Shown: positions 44,559-54,912 of the stretch, in pieces | How positions within the stretch are numbered: position 1 is the stretch's first letter | Layout: each line of letters begins with the position of its first letter | From: Bradyrhizobium barranii subsp. barranii | GTDB taxonomy: Bacteria > Pseudomonadota > Alphaproteobacteria > Rhizobiales > Xanthobacteraceae | Direction of reading: 5' to 3' | DNA length: 64,000 nucleotides | Assembly: GCF_017565645.3 (NCBI RefSeq) | Contig: NZ_CP086136.1 | Location: 9,345,501-9,409,500, forward strand | Notes under the pieces: generated by a model | Database searches by the model: none | What the model saw: the letters and a program-made list of their open reading frames with translations, nothing else | Told to the model about the DNA's origin: nothing | Program-made: the position numbers and the translations under genes

Positions 44559-45390
44559 GGTCCAGACTCAATTGAGCCAATATGCGACGAGAGCGGCGAG
44601 ATGAACAGCGGCCAAAAAATTACGGGCGAGCTTGTCATATCGCGTGGCGATGCGCCGGAAGTCCTTGAGCCTGCAAAAGCAGCGTTCGATGACATTTCGT
44701 CCTTTGTAGGCGCGTTTGTTGAAGCGATGGATGACGACACGGTTAGATTTATTGGGGATTACGGGCTTGGCGCCACGACGAATGATTTCGCCGCGAAGCT
44801 TGTCGCCATCATACCCTTTGTCGGCGAGGAGCACGCTCATGGGTGGCGCGAGCGCCAGGACATCGGGAGCCGCAGCGATATCGGCATCCTGGCCTGGAGT
44901 CAGATGCAGGACGACCGGCCGGCAGAGCGGATCGCTCAGCGCATGGATTTTTGTCGTGCGGCCTCCGCGCGAGCGGCCGATTGCTTGATTGTGCTCCCCC
45001 CTTTTCCGCCGGAGGCACACCGGTGAGCTTTAATCGAGGTCGAGTCGAGCGACAGTACGACGCCGTCTTCGCCAGGCTTGGCCAGCGCTTCGAAGATTGC
45101 GCACCATCGTCCTCGCTTGGCCCAGCGATTGAAGCGATTGTAGATCGTCGTGTAAGGGCCGTATTCACGTGGACAATCACGCCATCGTGCACCCGATTGC
45201 AGCATGTGAATGATGCCGCTGACGATGCGTCGGTCGTCGTCCCGATCCGGCCCCGTCAGTCCCCTCGGCAGATGCGGTTCGATACGCGCCCATTGCCTGT
45301 CGTTCAGCCAAAACAAACCAGCGCGCATTCTCTCGCCCCCGAATCAACACGTAGGCAAGAGAATCACGTGGCGCTATTTAGGTACAGACC
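44559..45390 (-). mobile_element. IS5-family (IS427-group) element, copy 2
   Basis: 832 bp, differing from copy 1 (25810-26641) at only a few bases, with CTAG at 44555-44558 and 45391-45394. It lies directly behind nolK and separates it from whatever followed. Confidence 0.88.
44568..45328 (-). CDS. IS5/IS427 transposase, two overlapping frames (copy 2)
   Basis: OrfA 44936-45328 and OrfB 44568-45020, with the same catalytic motifs as copy 1 (VVLSLDSTSIKAHR, VLLADKGYDGDKL, NVIERCFCRLK) and the same AAAAGGGGGG overlap for frameshifting. Two protein-level differences from copy 1 are visible: NDRQW for NGRQW in OrfA and LRGEIIRRG for LRGAIIRRG in OrfB. Likely functional. Confidence 0.85.
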
Positions 45391-45394
45391 CTAG

Positions 45395-45668
45395 ATCATA
45401 TCGAGCAATGTTCCGAAGGGGCTGAGCCTTGCGATGATCTGTCAGCCCTCCTTTTTGATCAAGAGAGCACCGATTCTCCTTTGGTCGAGCTTGGGCGTCA
45501 GGTCTCCGTGAATACCCGGCGCCGCTTTAACCTGGGGCGGCAGCAGCGGATCTCCGACTGTTAACCGCCGAAAAGATGCGCCCAGTTTGGCACCAAGCAC
45601 GCGAAGTTCTCGATGTGTAAAGAACCGTGAAGTGGTCCTAAGCTCCTTCGCGCGTCACACTAGCAAAC
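45395..45668. other. No intact gene; start-less open frame
   Basis: A plus frame entering from the IS5 end reads LVELGRQVSVNTRRRFNLGR and stops at 45557. It could be the tail of a lost gene or chance. Confidence 0.3.
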
Positions 45669-48600
45669 CTAGATGATTTGATGGTCATGCTTTGTTACCT
45701 CGGCATCAGCAGCGCTGGTGAAGTCGCGCTCGGCGAGGTTCGCGCGGACGACACCCCCATTACCACGGTGATCGGACGCGATCGCGACATAGACCGCCGG
45801 GAGCACGAATAGCGTGATCAGCGTGCCCGCAGACATGCCAGCGGCGAGAACGAGTCCGATCGAGAACCGGCTCGCGGCGCCAGCTCCCGTTGCCGTCAAC
45901 AAGGGTATGAAGCCCGTGACCATTGCCGCCGTGGTCATCAAGATTGGGCGCAGTCGGACACGCGCCGCCATCTCTATAGCCGAGCGACGGTCAAATCTCT
46001 CCTTGAACTGCAGCTCATTGGCGAACTCAACCATTAGGATGCCGTGCTTTGAAATCAACCCGACCAGTGTCAACAGTCCAACCTGGGTGTAGATGTTCAT
46101 GGTCGCCCAGCCGAGGAACGGCGGAATCAAGGCGCCGACCATTGCCATCGGCACGCTGATCATGATGATGAGCGGATCGCGCAGACTTTCGAACTGCGCC
46201 GAAAGCACTAAGAATATGATGATGAGGGCAAATGCAAAGGTAATCGCCAATTGATTACCCTCGTGCACGTACTGGCGGGCGTCGGCCAGGAAGTCGTAAC
46301 TGAAGCCTGGGGGCAGTTTCTTCGCCTCGGCTTCTAGGAAATCCACGGCCTGTTCGATCGTGACGCCGGGCATCGGCACGGCCTGAAAGGTCGCGCAGTT
46401 GAGCTGGTTGTAGTGGGTGAGCGCATTCGGATCGGTCGCAGTCTCGGTGGAGACTACGGTAGACAGCGGAAGCATCGATCCCGTCGCAGTCTTCACATAA
46501 TAGCTTCCGATTGATTGCGGCACTAGCCGTTCCTCTCGCGGCACCTGCGGGATCACCTCGTAGGAGCGGCCCTGCAGATTGAAGCGGTTGACGTAATTTC
46601 CCCCAAGTAAGGTGGCGAGCGCGTTACCGACGATCTGCATGGTGATGCCAAGCTCGTTAGCCTTCGATCGATCAACCTTGATTCGTACCACCGGCTGGTT
46701 GAACTCGAGGTCGGAGTCGCTCACCATGAAGAGGCCGCTCTTCTGCGCGGCATCCTTCAACTTTGACATCTGCTCGTGGATGGATTGAAAGCCAAGAGTC
46801 GAATTGATCACCATCTGGACTGGTAGGCCACCAGAACCGCCCGGCAGCGGAGGCAAGCTAAAGGCAAACGCGTTGATGCCTTCGATTTTGGATAGCTCGG
46901 CCTGAACAAGCGACTTTAGTACAATCGATGATCGCTTGCGTTCGTCCCAAGGCTTGAGCAACATGCCGGCCATGCCACTCTGCTGGCCGCCAATGCCATT
47001 GAACACGAAGCTCAAGTCAGTCTCTGGAACTTTTTTCAACGCGCTTTCAAGCTTGGTGCCATAATAGTCGAGGTAGTCGATATTGGCGTATTTCGGCGCC
47101 TTAGTTAGCGCGAATATGATACCTTGATCCTCCTCCGGCGCTAGTTCCTTGGAAATATGCATATAGAGAAAGCCGACAAGTCCCAACATGGTCAGCGCAA
47201 ATAGGCCGGTAATTGGGCGATAGTCGAGCGAACGGTCGAGCTTGCGGCCGTACCATCGTGTTACGGCACTGAACCCGCGGTTCACAAGCCTTGCAAATCG
47301 TCCCCCCTTGGCGCGCCTCAGGAAGAGAGAGCACATCATGGGCGACAGCGTCAAAGCGACCACACCGGACACGATCACCGCTCCTGCCAGCGTGAACGCG
47401 AATTCGCGGAACAGGCCACCGGTGAGGCCGCCAAGGAATCCGATCGGGGCATATACCGCAGCCAAGGTAATCGTCATGGAGATAACCGGACCGACGATCT
47501 CGCGCGCGCCCCTTGTAGCAGCCTGTAGCGGAGCCGCTCCTTCTTCTAAATGGCGATGAATATTCTCCACCACCACGATTGCGTCGTCGACCACGAGGCC
47601 GATCGCGAGAACCATCGCAAGGAGCGTCAGGAGGTTGAATGAGAACCCCAGCGCCAGCATCATGCTGCAGACACCAACGAGAGACAACGGAATAGTAACC
47701 ACAGGAATGATGACGGACCGCAGCGAGGCCAGGAAAAGAAAGATCACGACGACCACAACCACGACGGCCTCAATGAGCGTCTTCTTCACTTCGTCGATCG
47801 ATGATTGAATAAACTTGGATGAGTCGTAGGCCACTTTCATCTTCAGCGGCGGCGGCAGGTTACGCTCCATTTCAGGAAACAGCGCCCGAACGCCTCGCAC
47901 TATGTTTAGCGGATTGCCTTCCGGGCTCGCTTGCACGCCGACAAAGACCGCGTGGTCGCCGTTCATCGTGACGGTAGTGTCCGTCATCTGCGCGGCAAGT
48001 TCGACTACCGCAATGTCTTCCATGCGCACAAAGCCACCGTCATTCGCCTTGACAATCATACGCTTGAAATCGTCAACACTCCGCAAATCCGTATTTGCTG
48101 TGACATCGGAGATAGTGAAATAGCCCTTGGTCTGGCCTGCCGCAGCCTGGAAGTTGTTAGCTGCGATTGCAGCCGAAACTTCAGCCGGCGATATGCCATG
48201 CCCAGCCATTTTCGCAGGGTCTAGCCATAGCCGCATCGCAAAACTCTGGCCGCCTAGGATGTCAGCCGCTGAAACGCCGTCGACGGTTGAGATAACCGGT
48301 TGCACGACGCGCGTGAGGTAGTCGGTGATCGCACTGGCCGCTAGCTCATCGCTGGAGAAAGCGATATACATGACAGCATTCGTCTGACCGCTCGACTTCG
48401 TGACGACTGGATCGTTTGATTCCTTCGGGATCAGGTATTTGACTGAGTTGACCTTGGAGAGCACCTCCGTGAGCGCTTCGTTTGGATTGAAGTTCAGCTT
48501 GATGTAAACTTGAATAGTCGAGACACCAAGCATAGACGAGGAACTGATGTAGTCGACGCCTTCGGCGGACGCGACTGCTTGCTCCAGGGGAGTGGTGATG

Positions 48601-48785
48601 AACCCCTGGATCATGTCGGCCGAGGCGCCAGGATAGGCAGTCGTGATATTGATGACCGTATTGGTTAGCTTCGGATATTGCCGGATCGGCAGTAGGACCG
48701 CGGCGCGCAAGCCGATCAGCAAGATCAGGAAACTCACGACGATTGACAATACCGGACGTTTGATGAAAAGCGCGGTAAATGTCAT
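45669..48785 (-). CDS. nolG: RND efflux transporter, NolG-like
   Basis: The 1038-aa inner-membrane pump of the AcrB/MdtB (HAE1) type starts MTFTALFIKRPVLSIVVSFL and has twelve predicted membrane segments in two halves. The first long periplasmic loop contains ITTAYPGASADMIQGFITTP. The proton-relay aspartates lie in AIGLVVDDAIVVVENIHRHL (TM4), and the C-terminal half has LTLVGLISKHGILMVEFANE. In rhizobia the nolFGHI system is proposed to export Nod factors or related compounds. Neither a NolF-type membrane-fusion gene nor an outer-membrane partner is seen; upstream is an IS256 insertion. NolG is chosen because of the nod neighbourhood. Confidence 0.8.
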   Translation of the reverse strand: MTFTALFIKRPVLSIVVSFLILLIGLRAAVLLPIRQYPKLTNTVINITTAYPGASADMIQGFITTPLEQAVASAEGVDYISSSSMLGVSTIQVYIKLNFNPNEALTEVLSKVNSVKYLIPKESNDPVVTKSSGQTNAVMYIAFSSDELAASAITDYLTRVVQPVISTVDGVSAADILGGQSFAMRLWLDPAKMAGHGISPAEVSAAIAANNFQAAAGQTKGYFTISDVTANTDLRSVDDFKRMIVKANDGGFVRMEDIAVVELAAQMTDTTVTMNGDHAVFVGVQASPEGNPLNIVRGVRALFPEMERNLPPPLKMKVAYDSSKFIQSSIDEVKKTLIEAVVVVVVVIFLFLASLRSVIIPVVTIPLSLVGVCSMMLALGFSFNLLTLLAMVLAIGLVVDDAIVVVENIHRHLEEGAAPLQAATRGAREIVGPVISMTITLAAVYAPIGFLGGLTGGLFREFAFTLAGAVIVSGVVALTLSPMMCSLFLRRAKGGRFARLVNRGFSAVTRWYGRKLDRSLDYRPITGLFALTMLGLVGFLYMHISKELAPEEDQGIIFALTKAPKYANIDYLDYYGTKLESALKKVPETDLSFVFNGIGGQQSGMAGMLLKPWDERKRSSIVLKSLVQAELSKIEGINAFAFSLPPLPGGSGGLPVQMVINSTLGFQSIHEQMSKLKDAAQKSGLFMVSDSDLEFNQPVVRIKVDRSKANELGITMQIVGNALATLLGGNYVNRFNLQGRSYEVIPQVPREERLVPQSIGSYYVKTATGSMLPLSTVVSTETATDPNALTHYNQLNCATFQAVPMPGVTIEQAVDFLEAEAKKLPPGFSYDFLADARQYVHEGNQLAITFAFALIIIFLVLSAQFESLRDPLIIMISVPMAMVGALIPPFLGWATMNIYTQVGLLTLVGLISKHGILMVEFANELQFKERFDRRSAIEMAARVRLRPILMTTAAMVTGFIPLLTATGAGAASRFSIGLVLAAGMSAGTLITLFVLPAVYVAIASDHRGNGGVVRANLAERDFTSAADAEVTKHDHQII

Positions 48786-49137
48786 GTCAACTCGTATTCG
48801 GGATTGGGATGTAAATCTGCCACCAACTTTAAGGCAATGGTCAGCAATGCGGCGACTGTGCTAGAGCCCCCGCTGTAGAGCTCGTGCCCTTTTTGCGTTT
48901 ATCGGCGAAAGGCCCGACAAGAATAGTTGATTAGAACGCAACGACTTCTAGCCGGGCATTAGTTCAGGCTTCGCACTTCGACATCGGAATTACAAACGAC
49001 CTGACCGGTACTCAACTCTACAAAGGTAAGTGAGTGATATAGCATCGGCTGCAAAGCACTATACCAAGGTTTATCGAGTTCGCCGCTGATCACCGTCGCA
49101 AGACTTGCGGAGTTGCTAAACACAAATTCTTAGCCCC
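48786..49137. other. Upstream region of nolG, no gene seen
   Basis: No open frame with a ribosome-binding site and no convincing nod box. The IS256 insertion starts at 49147. Confidence 0.4.
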
Positions 49138-49146
49138 GCATATTCA
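49138..49146. repeat. Left 9-bp target duplication of IS256 element
   Basis: GCATATTCA, repeated exactly at 50546-50554. Confidence 0.85.
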
Positions 49147-50545
49147 GAGCTATGGCGGAATCTGGGTGATGACGGTGTGAGGAAGGCGGCGTATCGAGGC
49201 GGGTGACGAGCCTGCCAGAACCTCTCGAGGAGAGCGATACGCCATGACCGAGACTACCAATGTTCTTGCTTTCCGTCAGCCGTCCGCGGTTGATGATCCA
49301 CTGACCGATATCGTTCGTGCCGGCGCGCGGGACCTGCTTGCCAGGGCGATCGAGATCGAGGTTGGCGCGTTTCTGGCCAGCACGGCCAATCTGACGCTGC
49401 CCGACGGTCGAGCGCGCCTGGTCCGACATGGGCACGGTCCGGTGCGCGAGATTGCGACCGGCATCGGTCCGGTGGAGGTCGCTCGTCCCAAGGTCCGCGA
49501 CCGCGGAGCGAGCGGGCCAGGCGACCGCCTCCGCTTCAGTTCGGCAATCCTGCCGCTATGGGCGCGGCGGACGAAGAGCCTGGATGCCTTGATCCCGGTC
49601 CTCTATTTGCGCGGCATCTCGACCGGCGACTTCCAGGAGGCGCTCTCGGCGCTGCTCGGCAAGGATGCGCCGAACCTGTCGCCTTCGGTGATCGCCGGCC
49701 TGAAGGCCGATTGGCAGGTCGAGTACGAACGCTGGCAGAGACGCGATCTGTCGGCGCGTCGCTATGTCTACATCTGGGCCGATGGCGTGTACCTGCAGGC
49801 CCGCATGGAAGATCACAGCGAATGCATGCTGGTGCTGATTGGCACCACGCCGGAAGGCAAGAAGGAGCTGATCGGCTTCCAGGTCGGCGTGCGCGAGAGC
49901 GCGCAGAGCTGGCGCGAACTCCTGATCGACCTGCGGCAACGCGGGTTACGGATTGCCCCGCAACTCGCCATCGGCGACGGCGCCCTCGGCTTCTGGAAGG
50001 CACTGGACGAGGCCTTTCCCGGCACGCGGCACCAACGATGCTGGTGCCATAAAGTGAGCAACGTACTCGACAAGGTCGCCAAATCCGTGCAGGGCCCCAT
50101 GAAGAACGACCTGCGGAACATCTATCTGGCCCCACACCGGGCCGAAGCTGAAACCGCGATCGACGTCTTCGTCGAGAAATACCACGTCAAATACGGACGT
50201 GCGGTGGAGTGCCTGATCAAGGATCGCCATGCGCTGCTCGCCTTCTTCGACTTCCCTGCTGAGCACTGGATCCACCTACGCAGCTCGAACCCGATCGAGA
50301 GCGTCTTCGCCACGGTGCGCCACCGAACGGTGCGGACCAAGGGATCGCTGTCGCAACAAACTGCGAAGCTGATGGTGTTCAAGCTCATCGACGCCGCATC
50401 GAAGACCTGGCGGCGATTGAAGAGCACGAACCAGTTGCCGAAAGTCATCGCCGGTGTAAAGTTCATCGACGGAATCGAAGTCATTCCGAACACTGAAAGC
50501 CACGCCGCCTGATCAGGCCGCGTCACCCAAAATCAGCCATAGCTC
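49147..50545 (+). mobile_element. IS256-family insertion sequence, intact
   Basis: 1399 bp with inverted ends GAGCTATGGC.GA.T.TGGGTGA.G and a perfect 9-bp target duplication, so the insertion looks recent. It lies between nolG and the panC relic. Confidence 0.9.
49244..50512 (+). CDS. IS256-family transposase, 422 aa
   Basis: A full-length MULE/IS256-type DDE transposase. It begins MTETTNVLAFRQPSAVDDPL. The catalytic Asp residues lie in RRYVYIWADGVYLQARMEDH and IAPQLAIGDGALGFWKALDE. RHQRCWCHKVSNVLDKV is the C/H-rich block before the helical insertion, and the Glu lies in RSSNPIESVFATVRHRT. The frame is intact and both inverted repeats are present, so it is probably active. A separate, diverged IS256 fragment is at 33.4 kb. 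Confidence 0.92.
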   Translation: MTETTNVLAFRQPSAVDDPLTDIVRAGARDLLARAIEIEVGAFLASTANLTLPDGRARLVRHGHGPVREIATGIGPVEVARPKVRDRGASGPGDRLRFSSAILPLWARRTKSLDALIPVLYLRGISTGDFQEALSALLGKDAPNLSPSVIAGLKADWQVEYERWQRRDLSARRYVYIWADGVYLQARMEDHSECMLVLIGTTPEGKKELIGFQVGVRESAQSWRELLIDLRQRGLRIAPQLAIGDGALGFWKALDEAFPGTRHQRCWCHKVSNVLDKVAKSVQGPMKNDLRNIYLAPHRAEAETAIDVFVEKYHVKYGRAVECLIKDRHALLAFFDFPAEHWIHLRSSNPIESVFATVRHRTVRTKGSLSQQTAKLMVFKLIDAASKTWRRLKSTNQLPKVIAGVKFIDGIEVIPNTESHAA

Positions 50546-50554
50546 GCATATTCA
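50546..50554. repeat. Right 9-bp target duplication of IS256 element
   Basis: GCATATTCA, identical to 49138-49146. Confidence 0.85.
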
Positions 50555-50703
50555 GTGCGCGCCCGCTATCGCTTCGCTAACTCGCCGAACAAAGCCGTCT
50601 CGGGGCTTGCCCTCTGCTGCCAGTTCGATATGCCTCTCGGAACAGTGCTTTGAGCGTTTCTGTCAGCTCAATAAGCTGCGCTCTGGCTTGTCCACGCCTT
50701 GCG

Positions 50704-51522
<819 letters not shown>

Positions 51523-51543
<21 letters not shown>

Positions 51544-52055
51544 TGAGGTGGATGGCGCCCAGTTGGCAATTGCCTCCCCAACGCCTTCGGGAAGCCGATA
51601 GGACTCTTGCGGGCCGGGGAACGCGCCACGGCGGACATCCGCTGCCCCGCGCGAAAGCGCATCATGGAACTGCTGAAAGCCTTCCGTATAGGCGGGAACG
51701 AATTTGGGGCGATGACCTTCGGTTTGGCCCAGCACGTCATGAAACAGAGCACCTGCTCTGAACAGTCTGGGCCCGAGCCGATTCCGATCGTCGGTATTGT
51801 CAAGGAATCGCTTACTCGAGCAGTAAGCTCAGCCGGAGTGCCCTCCAATACCAAAGCGAAACAGCTGGCCTCCTGCAGACGATGAGCATCATCGAGCAAA
51901 CGCAGCGCTTCATCCACTTTGCGGCCCTGCACTTTGAAGCCGCCCATGACATTAACGCTCTGCGGAATAAGACCGAGATGACCCATCACGGGAATCTCGC
52001 AATCGACAATGGCACGCACCATCTCGATTCTTTTGCCACCGCCCTCTCGGTCTAT
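51523..52055 (-). pseudogene. panB: Ketopantoate hydroxymethyltransferase panB, truncated
   Basis: The remaining frame reads GGGKRIEMVRAIVDCEIPVM, then GHLGLIPQSVNVMGGFKVQG and FALVLEGTPAELTARVSDSL with TIPTIGIGSGPDCSEQVL. After a frameshift near 51735 it ends EGFQQFHDALSRGAADVRRG and SYRLPEGVGEAIANW. About 100 N-terminal residues, including the metal-binding Asp region, are gone; the break joins a trbI fragment on the other strand at about 52055. It would have been co-transcribed with panC. Confidence 0.85.
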
Positions 52056-52326
52056 AGTTCTCGAGCGGCAGCCTGGCGCTGACACCGCTGGCTATGCAGG
52101 CCTAGAAGACCAGGTGGACAATCACTGGGGCGAACTCTTCAAGGCTGCGGCACTATCGACGTTTCTGGCCGTCGGAACGGAACTGGGTGCCGGCTCGGAC
52201 ACTAACAGCAACGACAGCGCAATTATCCAGGCGTTGCGTCACGGCGCCTCGGACTCTCTAAACCAAACTGGACAGCAGGTAGTTCGGCGCGGTCTCAATA
52301 TCCAGCCCACGCTGACGGTACGTTGA
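52056..52326 (+). pseudogene. trbI: TrbI (VirB10-like) C-terminal fragment
   Basis: The frame reads PGADTAGYAGLEDQVDNHWG, then ELFKAAALSTFLAVGTELGA and DSLNQTGQQVVRRGLNIQPT, the typical end of conjugal-transfer TrbI, which spans inner and outer membranes in the mating channel. The remaining N-terminal part and the last few residues are missing. It is joined to panB on the left and an antitoxin gene on the right. Confidence 0.8.
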
Positions 52327-52598
52327 CCGACGGACCGTCGCGCCGGGTCGTGCTCGGCAAGCGGACCGTCGACATCCGCCACGCCTCGCCCAAGCATCTG
52401 ATCGCGCCGGGCAGCATGGCCGGCAACGTCGTCCAGGCGCTGCGCCATCTCGGGCCCGACTCGACTGCGGCCGTGGTTGCCGCCGCAGCCGCGCGCATGA
52501 AGGATTCCGACCGGCGCGCGCTGGCGAGCGGGATCAAGCAGGCTCCCGCCTGGATGCGGCCCGCGCTTGACCAGATCGTGCAGCGGACGGCCGCCTGA
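52323..52598 (+). pseudogene. AbiEi/DUF6088-type antitoxin, N-terminus missing
   Basis: The frame reads LTDGPSRRVVLGKRTVDIRH, then ASPKHLIAPGSMAGNVVQAL and ALASGIKQAPAWMRPALDQI. It matches the C-terminal two thirds of DUF6088/AbiEi-like antitoxins. The N-terminal winged-helix DNA-binding part is absent because the sequence begins at the trbI junction. The gene lies three bases before the toxin gene, the usual operon layout. Whether the remnant still neutralises the toxin is unclear. Confidence 0.7.
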
Positions 52599-52601
52599 AC
52601 C

Positions 52602-53639
52602 GTGGACACGATCGCCAAGACGCCGGCTGCGGACCGCGCCGCCCTTTTCAACGAAGCGGGCGCGGCCCGCGGCCTAGCGAACGCGATCATCGAAAAGGAC
52701 TTCTGGGTCTGCTGGACGCTGAAGCGTCTCTTCGGCATCCAGGGCGAAGACTCGCCCGGTCTCGTCTTCAAAGGCGGAACGTCGCTGTCAAAAGCGTACG
52801 GCGCGATCCGCCGGTTCTCGGAGGATATCGACCTGTCGTTCGATCGCGCCGATCTCGGTTATGAGGGCGCACGAAATCCGGAAGAGGCTCCTTCAAGAAA
52901 GAAGGCCGACCGGCTGATCGAAGATCTGGTTGCAGACGTCGAGAAGCACCTTGCAGAGGTAGTGTTGCCAAGCTTGACCGCGGCCATCGCCGGCGAGCTG
53001 GATCCGGCCGATCAGGCCGGATGGAGCCTGACGATCGAGCCCGGCCATCCTCAGAACCTGATCTTCGAGTACCCGTCGAGCCTGTCCGCCGGTGACTACG
53101 CCGGCTTCGCGTACATGAACCGCAGGGTGAAGCTAGAGTTCGGAGCGCGTGGCGATCCCTGGCCCACCGAAAAGCGGCAAATCGAATCCTACGCCGCGCA
53201 GGAGTTTCCCGACCTCTTCGCCGACCCCGCATGCATGGTGGACGTCCTGGCGCTGCGGCGCACCTTCTGGGAGAAGGCGACGGCACTTCATGCCGAGCAC
53301 CATCGCGAACCGCAGTCGACGACGCCGCCGTACTTCTCGCGCCACTACTACGACCTTGCGACGCTCGCGGACACGGACGAGGGCAATGGAGCAATGAAGG
53401 ACGGCGATCTGCTGAAGCAGGTCGCCGACCACAAGTCGGTCTTCTTCCGCGCGGCCTGGGCGAGCTATGATACCGCCCGCGTCGGCACTCTCCGGCTTTC
53501 GCCCCACCCCGATCGCGTCGCGGATCTGCGTGCCGACTATCGCAAGATGGCGCCGATGATGTTCGACGATCCGCCGCCAACCTTCGACGAAATCCTGGAC
53601 CGGATCGCCCAGCTGGAGAAGCGGATCAACGGCAGCTAG
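52602..53639 (+). CDS. AbiEii/AbiGii-type nucleotidyltransferase toxin
   Basis: The 345-aa product starts with GTG 52602 (VDTIAKTPAADRAALF), coupled to the preceding reading frame. The nucleotidyltransferase signature is complete: LVFKGGTSLSKAYGAIRRFS followed by EDIDLSFDRADL (the GGTSL and D-x-D metal motifs). Later segments PYFSRHYYDLATLADTDEG and DHKSVFFRAAWASYDTAR are typical of the AbiEii family. Such toxins act on tRNA or nucleotides and arrest growth, giving phage defence or island maintenance. Its antitoxin is N-terminally truncated, so expression must be low or the remnant still works. Confidence 0.85.
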   Translation: MDTIAKTPAADRAALFNEAGAARGLANAIIEKDFWVCWTLKRLFGIQGEDSPGLVFKGGTSLSKAYGAIRRFSEDIDLSFDRADLGYEGARNPEEAPSRKKADRLIEDLVADVEKHLAEVVLPSLTAAIAGELDPADQAGWSLTIEPGHPQNLIFEYPSSLSAGDYAGFAYMNRRVKLEFGARGDPWPTEKRQIESYAAQEFPDLFADPACMVDVLALRRTFWEKATALHAEHHREPQSTTPPYFSRHYYDLATLADTDEGNGAMKDGDLLKQVADHKSVFFRAAWASYDTARVGTLRLSPHPDRVADLRADYRKMAPMMFDDPPPTFDEILDRIAQLEKRINGS

Positions 53640-54657
53640 GGCGCCGGCATCCGCTGCCGCCCGTCAGGCAGGTGGCGCGATGCCGCGTTCGACATAGAGC
53701 CACCTCGGCATCGCCACTGGCCACCTTGAGCATCGGCATCGCGGCGACCGTGCAGTAGCTGCAGGAATTCACTCGGCGGCCTGCGCGCGCAAGGGCTACT
53801 GTCGCGGTGTTGGACAACCGAAAGCGATCTCGAAACAGCCTTTGCGTTTGCGACCAACGCGCGCAGCCCTCCGCTCCTTGGCAGAACGCCTAGGATCAGC
53901 GTCCGCTACTGTGAACCGGTTCCACGGCTGAGCCGCCCTCAGCACGAGGCTTCGACCTATTATGAGCCGTTTCCCGGAATTGTATGCCTGAGCGGTTAGC
54001 TGAATGCTAGCCGGCTCAAATCGAGCGCGGATCAAGTAGTGACAACGAACGGGAATTGCCACCGTTGGAGAAGCGAGCTGCGGACGCTCTTGATATGACA
54101 AACCGCCGCCTAATATGGATTGGTTTCGCAATCCTGAACTCTGCGCAAGAGCACAACGGACCGCGCGAATTCGATCCCACTGTTGTTGTCACCGCCATCG
54201 AGCGAAAAAACACCTTCGTAACGTGGCCACGACGGTTCGGGTCGAGTGGCTGACGCAGCAGCTGCGGCTGAAGCGTCATTTGCGCACAAAACATGCGAGT
54301 CACGCGCGAAAATCGCCGACAACCAGCGCGAAGAAACGCGTATTCGAGCCGTTGGCTTGCGTGATTAGGCGGCGTTGCGCAAGTTTGGAGTTCTCGGTGA
54401 GTGAACGATCTACTCATCCCGATGCTCCATTCGGTCGCCCTGTGGGGCGTTCCTCCCTGACTTGGCCGTGCGGGAACGTCCGCACGGCCCATTCTCGAAT
54501 CAAAGAATGGTGGAGCGGGCCGACTAACAGACAACTGCGTTAAGCGCACGAAGCCAGGCCCCGCGTTGAAGCTTGCGGCATGAGCTGCGGCTTGTGCCAG
54601 GCGACCTAAGCCTTCTCGCTCTCGCAGATCTGGGCGATCCGACGCAATCGCAATTCA
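53640..54657. other. Sparse region, no clear gene
   Basis: Weak candidates only: a minus frame at 53626-53817 (SCSYCTVAAMPMLKVASGDA) and a plus frame at 54056-54253 (MTNRRLIWIGFAILNSAQEH). Neither has a good ribosome-binding site or known domain. Confidence 0.4.
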
Positions 54658-54912
54658 ATGATGTCAACGATGAGGTTGCGTAGAGATATGGGAAAGGTAG
54701 TAAGTTTCCCCGGGCATTATTTCAGCCGGGATTTCAGCTTCAAGGTTTGCGAGCGATGCGACGGAATCTCCGATGGTTTGACAACTCACTGTCCCGGCGT
54801 GAGCTTGCCGCCGCTCGTCGGCTGCAATGTCGCCGCCGGCCTGCTCAACTATGACGAACGCTGCGGCGGTTGGCACTGGCGCGTGCCACGGCTTTCGCAC
54901 AAGCCAGTGTAA
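54658..54912 (+). CDS. Hypothetical cysteine-containing protein, 84 aa
   Basis: The likely true start is ATG 54688 (MGKVVSFPGHYFSRDFSFKV); the earlier ATG is in frame. It contains VCERCDGISDGLTTHCPG, a CxxC...C arrangement that could bind a metal, then LLNYDERCGGWHWRVPRLSH. The MGKVV-FPG style of start occurs in small rhizobial proteins. Function unknown. Confidence 0.5.
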   Translation: MMSTMRLRRDMGKVVSFPGHYFSRDFSFKVCERCDGISDGLTTHCPGVSLPPLVGCNVAAGLLNYDERCGGWHWRVPRLSHKPV

